NCBI GenBank assembly: GCA_009767595.1
Contig: VSDK01010369.1
Location: 799,869 to 863,868, forward strand
Source of the DNA: Symbiodinium kawagutii
Lineage: Eukaryota > Sar > Dinophyceae > Suessiales > Symbiodiniaceae
Direction of reading: 5' to 3'
DNA length: 64,000 nt
Shown here piece after piece: positions 11,911-24,159 of the stretch (positions are counted from its first letter, which is position 1; each line of letters begins with the position of its first letter). The position numbers were made by a program, and so were the translations under genes. The notes below the pieces were generated by a model that had not been told where the DNA came from, made no database searches, and saw only the letters and a program-made list of their open reading frames with translations.

Positions 11911-12210
11911 TATGGTTATGGTCAGTGATGATTGTTTAGTCATCATGTGGTTAACGGTTTTTTTTCTTTGCCTGCAGGATTTACCGGTTCATGACTGTTG
12001 TCACATAATATGGTTGCACTTGATCATCACAATGTCTACCATGTACATATGATTTCATTGTCGACGACTCTTTCAACTTATAAGTAGTGATTCTCAATAT
12101 TAATCCATACAGTTCTTGTTTATGATCACGATTACAGTCATTATCTTGTCTTTATTAGTTACTGGGCATGCTTAGCAATGGCTGCAGCCTTGTGTAGGTG
12201 ATTGGAACAG

Positions 12211-12277
12211 GCCCCAGCTCAGTCAGCTTCAACAAATCCGCCGCGGGCGTTCGACAAACCCCTGCTTGACCAAACTG
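12211..12277 (+). CDS. channel N-terminal exon
   Basis: After TTGGAACAG, a frame encodes a Pro-containing peptide (PPRAFDKPLLDQT) and ends one base into a codon at G|GTTCTG. That base is completed by the GT at the start of the 13339 exon, giving Gly. Two other frames are partly open, so the call depends on this phase match. Confidence 0.5.
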
Positions 12278-13154
12278 GTTCTGCTGGAGGATAGTGGAGT
12301 ACGATTGGAATCATCCATCATATCATCATATATGAATAACACTATAACCCAGATATACCTAGATAGCTATCTAGAATTATTTGATTAAGTATTATTTGTG
12401 ATTGTAATTATATTTGGTTCATGAGCCTTCTTGATACAAATACACGCTTTGCAGAAATCTTACTGGATCATCTAGCTTCCTTGCAAGCCATCAGTGTGAC
12501 TTTGTTACTTTGTATGAGTCTATGATTATTCTAGATTTGTGCCGGTGCATTGTGTTATTGATAGTGAATCCAGCTGTTCATCAGCACTCGCTGGACCCAG
12601 TTGGGAATCGATCAATTCATCGAAGCCACCTGATTTTTTTGGGACAATCGGTGGACTCTTCACCACCACATGTGACTTGAATTGCTATTGAAGATCAATG
12701 TCAATAACCTCCTGTTTCCTAGGGCAGAATAGCCGCTAGCTATGGTGAAACTAGTGTTAGTGCTGATCTTTTTTTCTGGTTGGTTGTGGTTCAGTATCAC
12801 CCCCTCACCATTCGCTGTCATTCAACTATCACGAACCATTGATGAAACGCAAACAAGCCATCACTAAACATATCACTGAGCATTAGGGACTGAAGATCAA
12901 GGAATATTCAGCAGCATAAACGATTCAATTGACCCCGGTCAACAATGAACGAACTACAAACCAATCACTAACCAACCATTATCAACCACCATTGACCAGT
13001 ATCAACCGTCATTCATCACTATGAATCAACCACTGATGAATCCTTAGTCAAACTCTGACAAACGATGAATGACATTATTCATTCACTGATGAACTGTATA
13101 TTTCGATTATTAATCAACCACTGATTAATCATGATAACGGTTAATCGTTAGATA

Positions 13155-13256
13155 TGGTGGTTTCTCAAAATAGGGGTACCCCCAAATCATCCTTGTCTAG
13201 TCATTAGTAGTAATACACCATCCATTCTTGGGGTCCTCCATTTTGAGAAACCCCCA
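13155..13256. mobile_element. MITE family A copy with TA flanks
   Basis: TA|TGGTGGTTTCTCAAAATAGG at the left and TTTTGAGAAACCCCCA|TA at the right, 102 bp. It contains GGGGTACCCCCAAATCATCC and no coding sequence. It is a good type copy for the family. Confidence 0.8.
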
Positions 13257-13338
13257 TATTACCATTCTGATTATCATTCACCATGAATGAAGCATTGATC
13301 CGATGAAATCTCCTCATGGCTCGGCTGCTCGCTCCCAG

Positions 13339-13417
13339 GTGCCTCACAGTTGCTGGTTGCAAAAGTCCGCGAGTACCGCGACGCGCCGTCGCTCCATCAG
13401 TGCTTCGCCGTCCCTGC
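13339..13417 (+). CDS. channel N-terminal exon
   Basis: It lies between CTCCCAG| and a canonical donor C|GTGAGT. The frame encodes a helical, charged segment (LLVAKVREYRDAPSLHQ) with clear protein character. It enters in phase with 12277 and leaves two nt of a codon. It is cytosolic, upstream of S1. The long minus-strand open frame here is a shadow. Confidence 0.6.
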
Positions 13418-13530
13418 GTGAGTGGTGCTGAAGGATCCAAGATAAGTAAGCGGACAAATTGTGCTTAGATCTAGTGACCATTTGAGGTAATAATCATTAA
13501 TAAACCGTTGGTTACTAGATCCAATACAAG

Positions 13531-13623
13531 CCATTTTAGGGGTACCCCCAAATCATACAATACTAGCCATTTATAGTAATAAACCAACTATTTTCTGGGT
13601 ACCCCTGTTTTGAGAAACCACCA
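13531..13623. mobile_element. MITE family A copy (left end eroded)
   Basis: Internal TAGGGGTACCCCCAAATCAT and TAGTAATAAACCAAC, right end TTTTGAGAAACCACCA. Confidence 0.7.
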
Positions 13624-13963
13624 TATGATATAACTGGGTGGCTTACAGCCATTAGCAACCAATTAAGCAGGGAATCTAAAAACCACCAAGGCAAGATTTA
13701 TTATTGATAAATCAAATTATCGGATGTTTAGATGCTTCACAAATATGAATATTTGTATGGTGGTGAACATATATTTATATTTGCATAAAACATCACTATA
13801 CATATACCAACCATGAAACAGGGCTTTCCTTGTTGCTGCGCTGTGTGTATCTATACGATAATTTAGGGTTACCGTGGGGTATAGACTGCCAACCATTAAT
13901 CCTTCCTGCTGACCACGGATCCCCACTGCTCAAATACGAGTTCCTACAAGAATCTGAATTGGC

Positions 13964-14082
13964 GAGCTGGGTCAAGCAGTTAACCAACCAATTTCATGGG
14001 GGATAATGACTAACAATCATAAGGGAAAACAATGGTTGATGATGGGGGAACCAGGGGGACTAAGGGTTTTGACCCACAGCCA
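13964..14082. mobile_element. MITE family B copy
   Basis: Left end GAGCTGGGTCAAG, internal GGGGGATAATGACTAAC, right end TTTTGACCCACAGCCA. Confidence 0.65.
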
Positions 14083-14843
14083 ATTAGCCAGACGGATCGG
14101 AAGGTATGTATCATCAGAAGGCAACTGTTGGTACAACATTGCTTATGTATTTAGATTTTATGTTTTTTTCAAACGAGGTACAGCTGTTTTTTTTTTCTGA
14201 ATCCTCATAAAGTCTTGCCACATGGCTTTTGGCCAGGAAATATGAATAAATAAATAGATGTAAATGTGTTTATAAACATACATATATATATATAACTATT
14301 TTTATATATACATATTTGACCAATTCAATTTGAGATGTTGGAACTAATAGCTTACTAGATCCATCTCTTTTTGAAATTATTTTGACGGCATAGATTCTTG
14401 ATCAGAGGAAATGATCGAAGACATATGTGAAAGTATGGACGCAAAGATCAAACCTTGGGAGACGAAGAGAGGGTGAAAGCACGTTTTGAAATTATTTGTT
14501 AGCAATGAGACGCTAAAGTGACCAAATCAAATACGGATGAATCACCAAAATTCCTTCGAATATTTGGAAACAACCACATGCAGTATTCAAAATCAGTTGG
14601 CAAATGGGAGCATTGAAAAGACTAATGTATGTTTGCATCACCCAGTTGATTTCATGTGTTCTTCGTGTTGCTTGTGAATGATTAAGCACAAAATATAATC
14701 CCTTTCATTTTTTGTTTGTCAGTTCGGCAGTTGGTTGATCAATGTGTCGTTCCTTTCTTTGTTAAGTAGTTGATAGTTGGTTCATCATCGTTGGTCAACT
14801 CATCAACCACAGGACACCATGATGGATTATTCGTTTGGACTAG

Positions 14844-14862
14844 CCAGGAGCTGGACAGGCTT
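14844..14862 (+). CDS. possible channel microexon
   Basis: If the exon begins after GGACTAG, one base completes the codon left open at 13417, and the frame reads QELDRL before a GC donor (GCAAGG) in phase 0 with the 15356 exon. A competing frame is open across 14813-15030 (LARSWTGLQGLPDEQ and onward), so this island could instead be a larger exon. Confidence 0.25.
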
Positions 14863-15011
14863 GCAAGGCCTCCCTGATGAACAGTCCATGGTTGCTGGCT
14901 GCTCCTACCATCACCCCATGTTGGTGGTTCCCAGAAACGATCTAAGAGCCTGGCACGACAGCTTTGATGGAGCCTTGGCGGATCTTGCTGGGGAAGCCTT
15001 ACCGATTTATG

Positions 15012-15130
15012 TGGCTGTGGGTCAATATTAACTAGCCAAGTTTATGTGGGATAATGACCAACAAGTTCATAGGCAAAACAGACGTTAACGATAGGGGAAG
15101 CAGGGGTACAGGGTGAACTGACCCACTGAC
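15012..15130. mobile_element. MITE family B copy
   Basis: Left end TGGCTGTGGGTCAATATTAA, internal GATAGGGGAAGCAGGGGTAC, right end ACTGACCCACTGACA. Confidence 0.65.
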
Positions 15131-15355
15131 ATATGCTATTCCAAACGTTTCCACAAACAACATTTCTCAGAAGATACATTGGCTTTGATAGGACCGTCAT
15201 TGATTTGTCGGTAGCTCATAAATGGGTATTCATTTATTAGCTCTTTATGAAATAAGTTGCTCATACCCTTCTACCGTCGGTTCATTCCCATTGTCCTTAC
15301 CTTCACCCTACTGGGTCACCCATGACGACCGGTCACCATCGAGTGGTGGTCCAAG

Positions 15356-15419
15356 GTAAAGGAGAAGCTGTGGCCTTGTCGAAAACGCAGGCGTCCTTAC
15401 CTTCTACCCGCGTTTGCAG
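15356..15419 (+). CDS. channel exon: basic pre-S1 segment
   Basis: Frame VKEKLWPCRKRRRPYLLP lies between CCAAG| and CAG|GTGCCG. It carries a Lys/Arg-rich patch typical of the segment just before S1. It leaves one nt, and the S1 exon at 17431 begins with two nt, so the join yields Gly before HFRN. In EAG/CNG-type channels a proline and a basic residue a few positions ahead of W-D in S1 are usual, as here. Confidence 0.65.
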
Positions 15420-15690
15420 GTGCCGCACTGATCTCCGTTTCGCTTGGCAGCTGGCGGTTGGTGCTTGGCATTTTCAAGTAGCAAAAAAGGGCTTTCATGC
15501 CATTGTGGGGAAGTCTCTTCTACCTGCTTTATGTGCTGCAAATCATTTTTTTGGGGGAAATTGAGACTTTTTGATTCTGGCCTGGTTCAATTTGTTCGAG
15601 GTAGACATGGACACTGGAATCCGAGAGTTGCTGATAGTTCCCAGCAGACACCAAAGATTTAGGAAAAACATAGCCTTGGGAGACACAAAT

Positions 15691-15743
15691 TGGTGGTTTC
15701 TCGAAAGAGGTGACCCCAAAAATGGTTGGTTTTGAGAAACCAC
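15691..15743. mobile_element. short MITE family A derivative
   Basis: Both termini (TGGTGGTTTCTCGAAAG and GGTTTTGAGAAACCACA) are present but the centre is missing, leaving a 53-bp inverted repeat. Confidence 0.6.
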
Positions 15744-16572
15744 AAGCCTTGCTGAGAAGCAAAAGGTATTGAGTCATCCAACTGCATTGCTTGGACGTAC
15801 CTCACAGTCCTGACTCATTACAGTGGATCATTGCTCCAATCTCACTGCTTGAAGATGGGGTACTGCCAAGCCACCGCAGTGTAACAGCTTGGCGATACCA
15901 ATAACTAGTAAATGCTATGCTTGGTAGAACTTTGTTGTTTTTTTTGTGGTTAATGCTTGGTAGAACTGTGGTTTATGCTTGGCAATCCACTTGAAGACTG
16001 TGGTTCCTGGTAGGAACCAGTCTCGCAAACCCTAACATGTCATGAATGTCATCATTTTTTGTGGTTGGCCTGTTGGCTCCTGACATGCAATTGAAGGTCT
16101 GGAGATTTGGGTGGATGCTAACGCACAGAAAGGGTGACATGGGACCAAGGGGCTAGTCCGATGTCATCTCAGCAGTTGATAGCAGTTGATTCTCTTTGGT
16201 TGAAAGAACGGCTTTGGAGCGTCCAGTTTGACAAGGGGGGCCCGACGGTATGGTCCTCCATCAATGCACCAGTCCTCCAGGAAAGCACCATTTTATAATG
16301 ATTTAACTATGATATTACTGTGATAACGTATACTCATTATGTATGACCTTTGGTTCTCATCCGCAAAAATACCACTGCAATCATTTTTCACCATGAGAAA
16401 CAAACCAATACGTTACGTCATTTCCAACCATGCTTAAGGAACGAACGGAGTGGCATGGCCCTCATATGACTGACCAGGTAGGCTTGCTGTGGATAGGTCC
16501 TATGCCAAGCATCAAGACATGGATGGTTGTTAACTGACCTCTGTGTCAAACTTCCAACAATAGGTGCACATG

Positions 16573-16670
16573 TGGTGGTTTCACAAAACATGGAACCCCA
16601 AAATTGATGGTTGATTACTACAAATGATTAGCGTTGGATAATTTGCGGCCCCCACTTTGAGAAACCACCA
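16573..16670. mobile_element. MITE family A copy
   Basis: Left end TGGTGGTTTCACAAAACATG, right end CACTTTGAGAAACCACCA, with a diverged centre. Confidence 0.65.
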
Positions 16671-17430
16671 TGTGAGCTTCACCCTGCCCTTTTTACTTTT
16701 TGGGGATAAGGACTTAAGTCTCCCCCTTTCGTACGTTTATTTATCTTAATTGATGCAATGTCCGGAACCACAAAGCCAGCAACAGAAACATTTTCGGAGT
16801 TTTTCGAATCGCCACGGTATTTGATTGTCGTCAGAGTTTGTCAGGTTGTTACTGATTGCCACGGGATGTTCCTAGTTCGAATGGAGTCAACGTAAAATAC
16901 GATGAATGTCCATGATTTTTTGTGTGGTCACCCATGATGATCTGATGTCTACCAGTTGTTGACTGGTTTGGCTTCATGGTTTGCCACCGTTACTGTTGCT
17001 GTTGTCCTCAGGCTGCCGGTCTTGAATCCTATGGGCATCTTGGTGACAACAGCAGTGTCTTTCTCGCGCACACAATTCAGTATACCAACCCCAACATGTT
17101 GCTTTGTCACATCCTGATTTGTTGATGTCGGACCCAAATCAGTACACAGGTCTTTCATGCTGCATGCTTTGTTTCTTTGGGAATCTTTGATAATATCCTG
17201 GTTTCAGCTTGTTCTGGATGGTGTTTCCGATTCTGTATCACCGATTGTCAGAATCCCAAGCCTACCAAGCCTCCTTTCAAAATATGAGTTAAACTTGCTG
17301 TCTTGTATTTATGTCACAGTGAGTAGATTTCATTGTAGTTTGTCTCTACAGACGTTAATGGGGGCAACAACTTACATTCTCAGGACCCACCAAGTTGTAG
17401 CGAGAAATCAGAGTTGCAACGGGTGCCAAG

Positions 17431-17480
17431 GACATTTTCGAAACGTGTGGGACTTTGTTGGCATCATTTTACTGTCCTTC
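17431..17480 (+). CDS. channel exon: S1 helix
   Basis: Encodes HFRNVWDFVGIILLSF. The W-D followed by a hydrophobic run is the hallmark of S1 in EAG/HCN/CNG-type channels. Its two-nt start fits the 15419 end. No GT lies at the position needed to reach the next family segment (DIVLLPVQF at 18189). A GC dinucleotide (TTC|GCTTCT) in phase 0 does, and dinoflagellates use GC donors. The surrounding 160-codon open frame is mostly intron read by chance. Confidence 0.7.
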
Positions 17481-18188
17481 GCTTCTTGGCAGTGCAACCT
17501 GAAACCCACTCAGATTTCTAGTCCTTTTGCAGGGACCCCTGTTGCATTGCCGACGGTAGCTCGGAATGATCCGGTTGCTTGTTACGACAAATCTTGGGGA
17601 TGCACCCAAGAGGTGATTAATTACTTTAAAAAAGTATGACTATGAATTACTGGTTGGTGGGTTCAAGCATTTTTTATTTTGCCTACTAATTCTTCACAAA
17701 TAGCATGTGTGTGATATCAAACATGGCATTGTTTACCATACCAGAGCTATAACCATGACCATTGGCAATCTACTCACCGTTTCGGACGAGTCAAATCATG
17801 AAATGTATATGTATATTCATCTATATATATATACATATATATTTATGTTTGTTTATTATTTAGACATATTTATATATATATATATATTTATTTATGATTT
17901 ATATGTAAATATTCTCTATTAAAGATCTATCAGTGAAAAAGATGTTCGTACATGACATGCATGGATGGGAAATTTACAAAAACGAACTATTTGGCTAGAA
18001 AGAGAAGACGACTGATCCTTCGGCAAAAGACCTCGTGTTGAATCAGCATCCTCAGCTCCTCTCCTGGGTGTTCATCGGCCTGCGTCCATTGGCTTCCACT
18101 GCTTTGTTGTACAGCCCGGTGGGTGCTACCAGTAACCAGCAGGGCATCTCTGACGACACTGAGCAGCTGCCTGGGGCCCCGTTCAAAG

Positions 18189-18260
18189 GACATCGTTCTT
18201 TTGCCCGTGCAGTTTGTCTTGGACGACTTCTTCTTAATGTGCCTCGCAGAGAAGCGGCAC
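18189..18260 (+). CDS. channel exon: end of S1 and S1-S2 loop
   Basis: After TTCAAAG| the frame reads DIVLLPVQFVLDDFFLM, matching the family pattern of a Pro-x-Gln/aromatic motif at the outer end of S1. The donor GTTGAA at 18261 would leave phase 0. The 3' edge is uncertain because other GT sites lie nearby. Confidence 0.55.
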
Positions 18261-18716
18261 GTTGAACTGGTTGCACTGGGTGGTGCCGTCGTTGTTTGGG
18301 AGTGTGTTTAATGGTGGTTGGTTTTCACCACCAAAAAACATGATGATTATTCAAAGTGAACTTTTTCAACTTCGGAAATCTGTGAGTTTCTTTAAACTAA
18401 GTGTAGACCGTTTATGGAAATGAAGCCTCAAGTGTTTGTTGACCACCTTTTTCTGGATGTTTTGAGATAATTTTGCTGACAGCTGGAGTCCTGAAACGAC
18501 CCTCGAGCACACAAATGGCGATGCAACATTTTCCTCAAACATTTTTCAACAGCACTCCGGTGAAGATATCATGAAACACAGACACCAGATAGCATCTTCG
18601 ATGTTGCTCCGTAGATTGATGTTATTCTGTACATTTTCCACACAACAACATGAACATCATCAATGGATGTCCCATATTGGATCATGCGGAAACAGATGTA
18701 ATCTGACAATATTATA

Positions 18717-18831
18717 TGGCTGTGGGTCAAAACCCTGTACCCCTGGTTCCCCCACTATTAACCGTTGATTTCCTCATTATTGTTGATAATTAATCCCCAT
18801 TGCTTGGTTGATTGATATTGACCCATAGCCA
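18717..18831. mobile_element. MITE family B copy with TA flanks
   Basis: Intact: TA|TGGCTGTGGGTCAAAACC at the left and TTGACCCATAGCCA|TA at the right, 115 bp. This is the clearest family B copy. Confidence 0.85.
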
Positions 18832-19294
18832 TATCTGGGGATACAACATTGCCCAGCAAGTTATTGTTGGCTCAGAATCCTGCCCTTCAGAGGGCGGTGA
18901 CAGCCATTGGTTGCTGCCAGCTGGGACTGGTTCACGTCACCATCAAGTGGTCAACTGGTGATCTTACCAGCGTTACTGCTCTAGATGTGTTTTGCATATC
19001 TTCCTGCATATGATACGTGTGTGCAATTGCCACATTTTGACAAGAGTATGTGGTTACATGTGGTTACTGCAATGACTTGAAATGATTTGTTTGATTCATG
19101 TTTGTAGATGCACTGACACATATATGCACACACACATGGTTTAAATTTGGAAATACATCTGAAACAATGAAAAAGCATTACTCAAAATTGATATCTACTA
19201 ATCATACATATAAGTCCACCGCTACAAACATCTTTACCCATGTCACACGGTCTACATTTGGACATCCAGGTGCCAGCTTTCATCCAACGAACAT

Positions 19295-19409
19295 TGGCTC
19301 TGGGTCAAAATCCTGTACCCCTGGTTCCCCTATCAATAACCATTGTTTTCCCTATTATTTATGGTGATTATCTCCCATTAGTTGGTTGATTAATATGGAC
19401 CAATAGCCC
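19295..19409. mobile_element. MITE family B copy
   Basis: TGGCTCTGGGTCAAAATCC at the left, TGTACCCCTGGTTCCCCTA inside, ACCAATAGCCCA at the right. Confidence 0.75.
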
Positions 19410-19538
19410 ATTGGCGACCATAGCAGCTCCAGGTTTCCTTCACTAAAGGTGAAATCGCAAGTGGCAGTGCCTGGAATGCAACACTGCACCGTCGCCTTGG
19501 ATGGAGCAAGTCTCGTATCCAATGGTTGAGTACTACTT

Positions 19539-19665
19539 CTACAAGGTGGGCCCCCCTAGTTATAAGGTGGTTTATAAGGCCATTTAATTATAGTTATATC
19601 TAGCACAACTGGTAGCTACCCTAGTTATAAACCAACTTATAGCTGGTTAGGGACCCACCTTGTCT
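19539..19665. mobile_element. MITE family D copy
   Basis: Family D is about 127 bp with long ends CTACAAGGTGGGCCCCCC and an inverse ending CCACCTTGTAG. The centre contains ATAGTTATATCTAGCAC and AACTGGTAGCTACCC. This copy has a slightly changed right end (GGGACCCACCTTGTC). Confidence 0.75.
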
Positions 19666-20479
19666 AGTGATGCTAATGGTTGATCACTGGTACAACATCG
19701 GTTGATGATGCTTGGTGCCGGTGAAACATGGGTTAGGTATGTGTAAATGCAGTTGGTAATGTACTTAAGCATGTTCGAACATTACTTCAGTATGGTATAA
19801 TATAGCTGTATGGTGATTATGTGTTACGCTTCATGGTTCATGGATGGTATGTAATTGGGATTACGTTATGGTTCATGGTTCATATTGCTTGCACTTGTTG
19901 CCTGTTTATACCTTGATTCCTCATCCCGGGTGGTGAAAGGATCCGTAAAGCATTGTGGGTTACAGTTATGAACCATGAAACATACAAGCCATTATTATCA
20001 TCGGTTCCACATTTCTTTGCGGTATCCTGAGCTGGCTACACACATGCACGCGTGCAGTGAATTATACAATCACACATTCATCTATTTATATGTTGATGCT
20101 TTTATGCATATATGCACCTGTTTGCTATTGATTATATATGTTCATACCTGCACATTTAGTGCGGACATCAATTCAGATACTCTGTACACATGATTCTTCT
20201 CAATTTTGAATCGCGCCTTAGCCAGTTGCTTAGTATCAAACAACACATTCACGTTGACCTGGCTGCCTTTTGCTGCATATGTTGCCAGTCCAGTTGTTGC
20301 TTTGCAATCAGCCTTCAACAGGACAAAGCAAAGACTTCATGGCATCCATGGCCTGTGTTGTTATTATCAGTTCTCAAAAACTCCTGTGTCTGTGTGATCT
20401 CCTGATATATTTTACTTAGTTCCAAAACAAATTTGCTATGTAATGTTGCTTTCATTGGTTTGCAAACAGGCAAGTTAAG

Positions 20480-20584
20480 AGTGGGAGGCACCACGGCGCC
20501 ACAACTTGTTTCTTCAACAACAGCGAAGTGATGCGGAGCAGGTCTTCTATTGGTTCATCGACATCCTGCTCTCCTTTTTCACGG
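20480..20584 (+). CDS. channel exon: S2 helix
   Basis: Frame NLFLQQQRSDAEQVFYW continues into FIDILLSFFTG. The aromatic-x-I-D-I-L-x-x-F-x-T-G pattern is the conserved S2 of EAG/HCN/CNG channels and the strongest single family match in the window. The exon must stop inside the Gly codon (ACG G|GATTCT) to join the next exon as FFTGY, which implies a GA donor. The downstream GT (CAG|GTGCAA) would be out of phase and add residues. The minus-strand open frame is a shadow. Confidence 0.8.
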
Positions 20585-21807
20585 GATTCTTGACGACAAC
20601 CAGGTGCAATAAGTGGACTAAGGGTTCTTAAGGCCGCCCACCACATGGATGGTCGCTGCCTTGACCCCAACAATTGATGGGTCGAAATCGTCATGGGTCG
20701 AGCCTGTCAGGATTTGTTCCTCGATACTTTGAGGGAATTGTTTGGGCACCAGTTTCTGGAAGAGAAAAATTGACTATTCTGTTGGAATGGATTTGACCCC
20801 AGAAGCATTTTGTTGTGGTCAATTGGCTCTAGCAACAACCTAGAAAATCTGATGTTCCTCTCCACATCCAAAAAGAGCAGCGGAGGACCAAGACGTTCGC
20901 CAGACCAGAAGCAAACACCTACTCATTATTGGCATCCGATATGGTTGAATAGCTGTTTTGAACATTCTGTTGATTCTCGCGTGTTTTCCTCAATCTTTGG
21001 GATAGATGGATGACCAATTGATATTTTTGGGACGGCCTAACTCACCGCCAACCAGTCATTGATATCATTGCATGCCTTAGACGATTTGTTGCATTGGTGC
21101 AGCTAGTAGTTTCCAGAACGAACTGTTCCGCCTATGCCCGGAGATTTTCATGCCCATTCTTATAATATACGCTGTAAATGTAAACCACGTTGTGGTTTAT
21201 AAACTTGTTTGCCTGTATTGATTATGATCATGTTGTTGATGCATGTGTCATAAAAGACTGCCAGATTTCCGGGAGCCAGTTGCAGATTGCATGGTCCCAG
21301 TAGCCACAACATGCTGTAGATCATCTCTGATGGTTGCCAGCTGTACGGCCAAGTCCGGGATTACTTGGGCAACTCATGGCAGCTCTATGCTTCCAATTAC
21401 CATTGTAGGTGCTGGTAACCAACCTCAGTCACAACGGTAGAAACCAGCTGGTTACCTACCATTGGCTGGTAACTGGAAGTATGGGGCAAGGTAACTATGG
21501 GTGACATAGGTCACAATCCCAGAAGAGCAACTGGTGGGTAAGCTCCCAGCCGTTCCAGCCGCTGTGCAGTAACATGAGCAGTGGAATGGCGCACATGGAG
21601 CCTCACTGAGAGTTGTGTAGCTGCCGTGTAGTGACCACACCCAAATCTGGTTGATCCGAGCATGACAAATCCTTGAGCCACGCGATCACTTGTGAAGGAG
21701 AATGAGCAATAGCCACGATGGAAATCCTGCTAATTTGCGAATAACTCAGTTGTAAAGGTGCGCTCGCACTCGGCTGGTTTCTTCAATGCGCTCGCGCTCG
21801 TCCCCAG

Positions 21808-21955
21808 GATATTTGTACAAAGGCACGCTTATTGATGAGCATTTTCTGATTGCCAAACGCTACCTGTCTTCCTGGTTCGTCCCTGATGTGTCCGTCACTG
21901 GCATCGACTTGGTCTCCTGGCCGGACACATGCTGCTGGGTTGGGAAAGTGATCAG
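21808..21955 (+). CDS. channel exon: S2-S3 linker and S3
   Basis: Begins after TCCCCAG| with the rest of Gly, then YLYKGTLIDEHFLIAKRYL and the S3-like SSWFVPDVSVTGIDLVSW. The I-A-x-R-Y-L-x-x-W-F-x-x-D pattern is diagnostic for the S2-S3 linker and S3. It ends two nt into a codon at CAG|GTGCCT, a canonical donor. The microexon at 23163 supplies the third nt (Arg). Confidence 0.8.
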
Positions 21956-23162
21956 GTGCCTGGGACACGTGTTTGGAGAAATCATCAAAGAGTGGAGGTT
22001 CTTGATCAACAGCGGCAGGCTGGGGAGAGACAAAGAAAGATGTTCTCAGCATGTTTGATCTTTTGGTTTTATTCCTGCTCCTACGATCCAAGCCAACCCA
22101 ATTTATGATATGAAACTACTTACTCTGTGAATCCCAGAGTCCAACCACTGTTTTGTGTGCTCCATTTGGCGGTTTCTGATCCTTCGGTTCTTTGGACAAA
22201 AGGTTCTGATCCTTCGGTTCTTTGGACCGCAAGGGGCTCCTCCATGGGTGCCTCGGTTGTTCAGATGATTGGTTTGGACACGGTATCGCTGCATGTAGGG
22301 TGCCTGTTTGTTCTGAGGATGGTGCCTGACAGCATTTGAGGATGTTCAGGTGTCATTTTGGCACCATCTGCATGTTTGACAACTATCAAAAACACCGCAG
22401 ATGGTGCCTGACATTGTTTTGAGGGTCCTTTTGCCAGACGTCACTCACTATACACTCCGGCAATCTGGCATAGCAGTGGAGAGTCACCATGGTTTACACA
22501 GAAACCCTGGGAAACCATAGGAAAACCATGGAAAAAACCATGGAAAATTGCCATGTTTGATGGGAAAACCTTGGGAAAACATCAATAGTAGGTGGATTTT
22601 CCAGCCAGCCATGTTAGATACCATTTTTTCTCGACAAGTTGAGTGATGCAAAAGGCCTGTTCTGTGTGGGTGCCATACCTCAGGGACTCATTGATGACAG
22701 GCTGTGTCCAACTCCATGGCCTTGGTTTGTTGAAATCTTGACTCTTGGATGTGCCCTGTCCGCTGCTTGTAACTGCTGACCCACCATCTTAGCAGGGGTT
22801 CGTTCACCTAACTAACCATAAGGGAACTAACCATGATTATGTACCGTTGATAGTACCCCAAGGTAACTAACCATAAGGGGTTACTAGGGGTTATGAACGG
22901 TACCATTATAAGGGATTTTATCATGATGAATTATATACCGTTGATAACCCCAGCAGCACATCCAAGTGAGAATGGTTGGTTGATCACCCCTGGATTGCTT
23001 GGTTAGCTGGCCGCTGCATGTGGAGGGATATAATGAATGGGAGGCCCTGCGTTCACTTTTTGTTGGTTGGCTGCAGAGAAGAGTTTGTCCATCAGCAAGT
23101 GAGAAACCATTGGTTTCTGCGGCTTCCATTCTTTGGGCTCAACAATCACCAAACTTCTTCAG

Positions 23163-23196
23163 GTCAGGGAAGGACTTCAAAGCTATCCTTGGAGGT
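23163..23196 (+). CDS. channel microexon: start of S4
   Basis: A 34-nt exon after CTTCTTCAG|. One base completes the Arg left from 21955, then SGKDFKAILGG, ending in phase 0 before GTTCAA. It lies where a basic lead-in to S4 is expected and both phases fit. The 100 bp downstream contain a TTG microsatellite and the assembly gap. Confidence 0.55.
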
Positions 23197-23289
23197 GTTC
23201 AAGTTGTTCTTTTGCTGGGTCAGTCATTGAGCTTTCTGTTTTAACATGAAATGTGCATATCACCAGCTTTGTGTGTAACATCTCCAGAT

Positions 23290-23291
23290 GG

Positions 23292-23362
<71 letters not shown>

Positions 23363-23417
23363 NNNNNNNNNNCCTGCGCCTGCTGCTGCCGCCGCCGCTG
23401 TTGTCGTCGTTGTTGTG
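23290..23417. repeat. TTG microsatellite with 10-N assembly gap
   Basis: About 24 TTG units (23290-23362), then ten N (23363-23372), then CTGCTGCCGCCGCCG-like imperfect triplets. The N run marks unresolved repeat length. The poly-Asn, poly-Cys and poly-Val open frames here are repeat artefacts. Confidence 0.9.
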
Positions 23418-24045
23418 GAGCTATGACTGTTCGTGGGATACCTCAATGGCCAATTCGCCGAGATCCAGCCACTCAGTTGAACCCTGAATAGCAGCCACGG
23501 ACATGTTTGAATTCGTTTGATAGCTCACTATGGTTTTCCTACCAGCGACGATATCTATGGACCGTGAACAATCACTGAACCCCACTAACCCATTAAAAAA
23601 CGGTTGGTTTGAAACCATTAACTAGCCATTATTAGCCCTAACATGTGTTTGGAAACCATGCATCAAGCATTAATTAGCCACTATCAAGCATAAATTCGCC
23701 ACTATGAGCCATTATTCACCATGAATTAACCCTTAGTTTTGCACTGCCTATAGCCGTTCTTAGCCCTGTTGAGGCCACATCCCGCCGGGAGCCTCATCGT
23801 TTTCGCTGGCCGCCCAGGTGTTGCTCTTCATGGGTGAGCAGAGTTCGACGGCATCAAGTGCAGGAACTCGTGTGGGGCGCGCAGTCGATGGTGGTTTCTG
23901 AAGGGGGTGGTACAAGCAGTGTGTTAAATAAGAACGGTTGAGTAGCTTTTGAATTCATTTGCGTTGTGGTACAGGTCGGATCTCGACTTTGAGCCTGTGA
24001 ATGGAAATGGATGTGTTAAATTAAAAGGGGAAACTCGCCGACAAT

Positions 24046-24159
24046 AATGGCTAAACAGGGGTACCTACCAATTTTTTTGTTTGGTTTATGAACAAAAATG
24101 ATTAAAAAAGGATGATAACTGGGTGTCCACGGTGTCCCCCTTATTTTGAGAAACCGCCA
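24046..24159. mobile_element. MITE family A copy (diverged)
   Basis: An eroded left end near TAAACAGGGGTACC and a right end CCTTATTTTGAGAAACCG. Confidence 0.5.

Noticed and set aside
17157..17639. 160-codon open frame on the + strand
   Set aside because: Only the central part (17431-17480) matches S1 and has a usable acceptor; the rest is intron that happens to lack stops.
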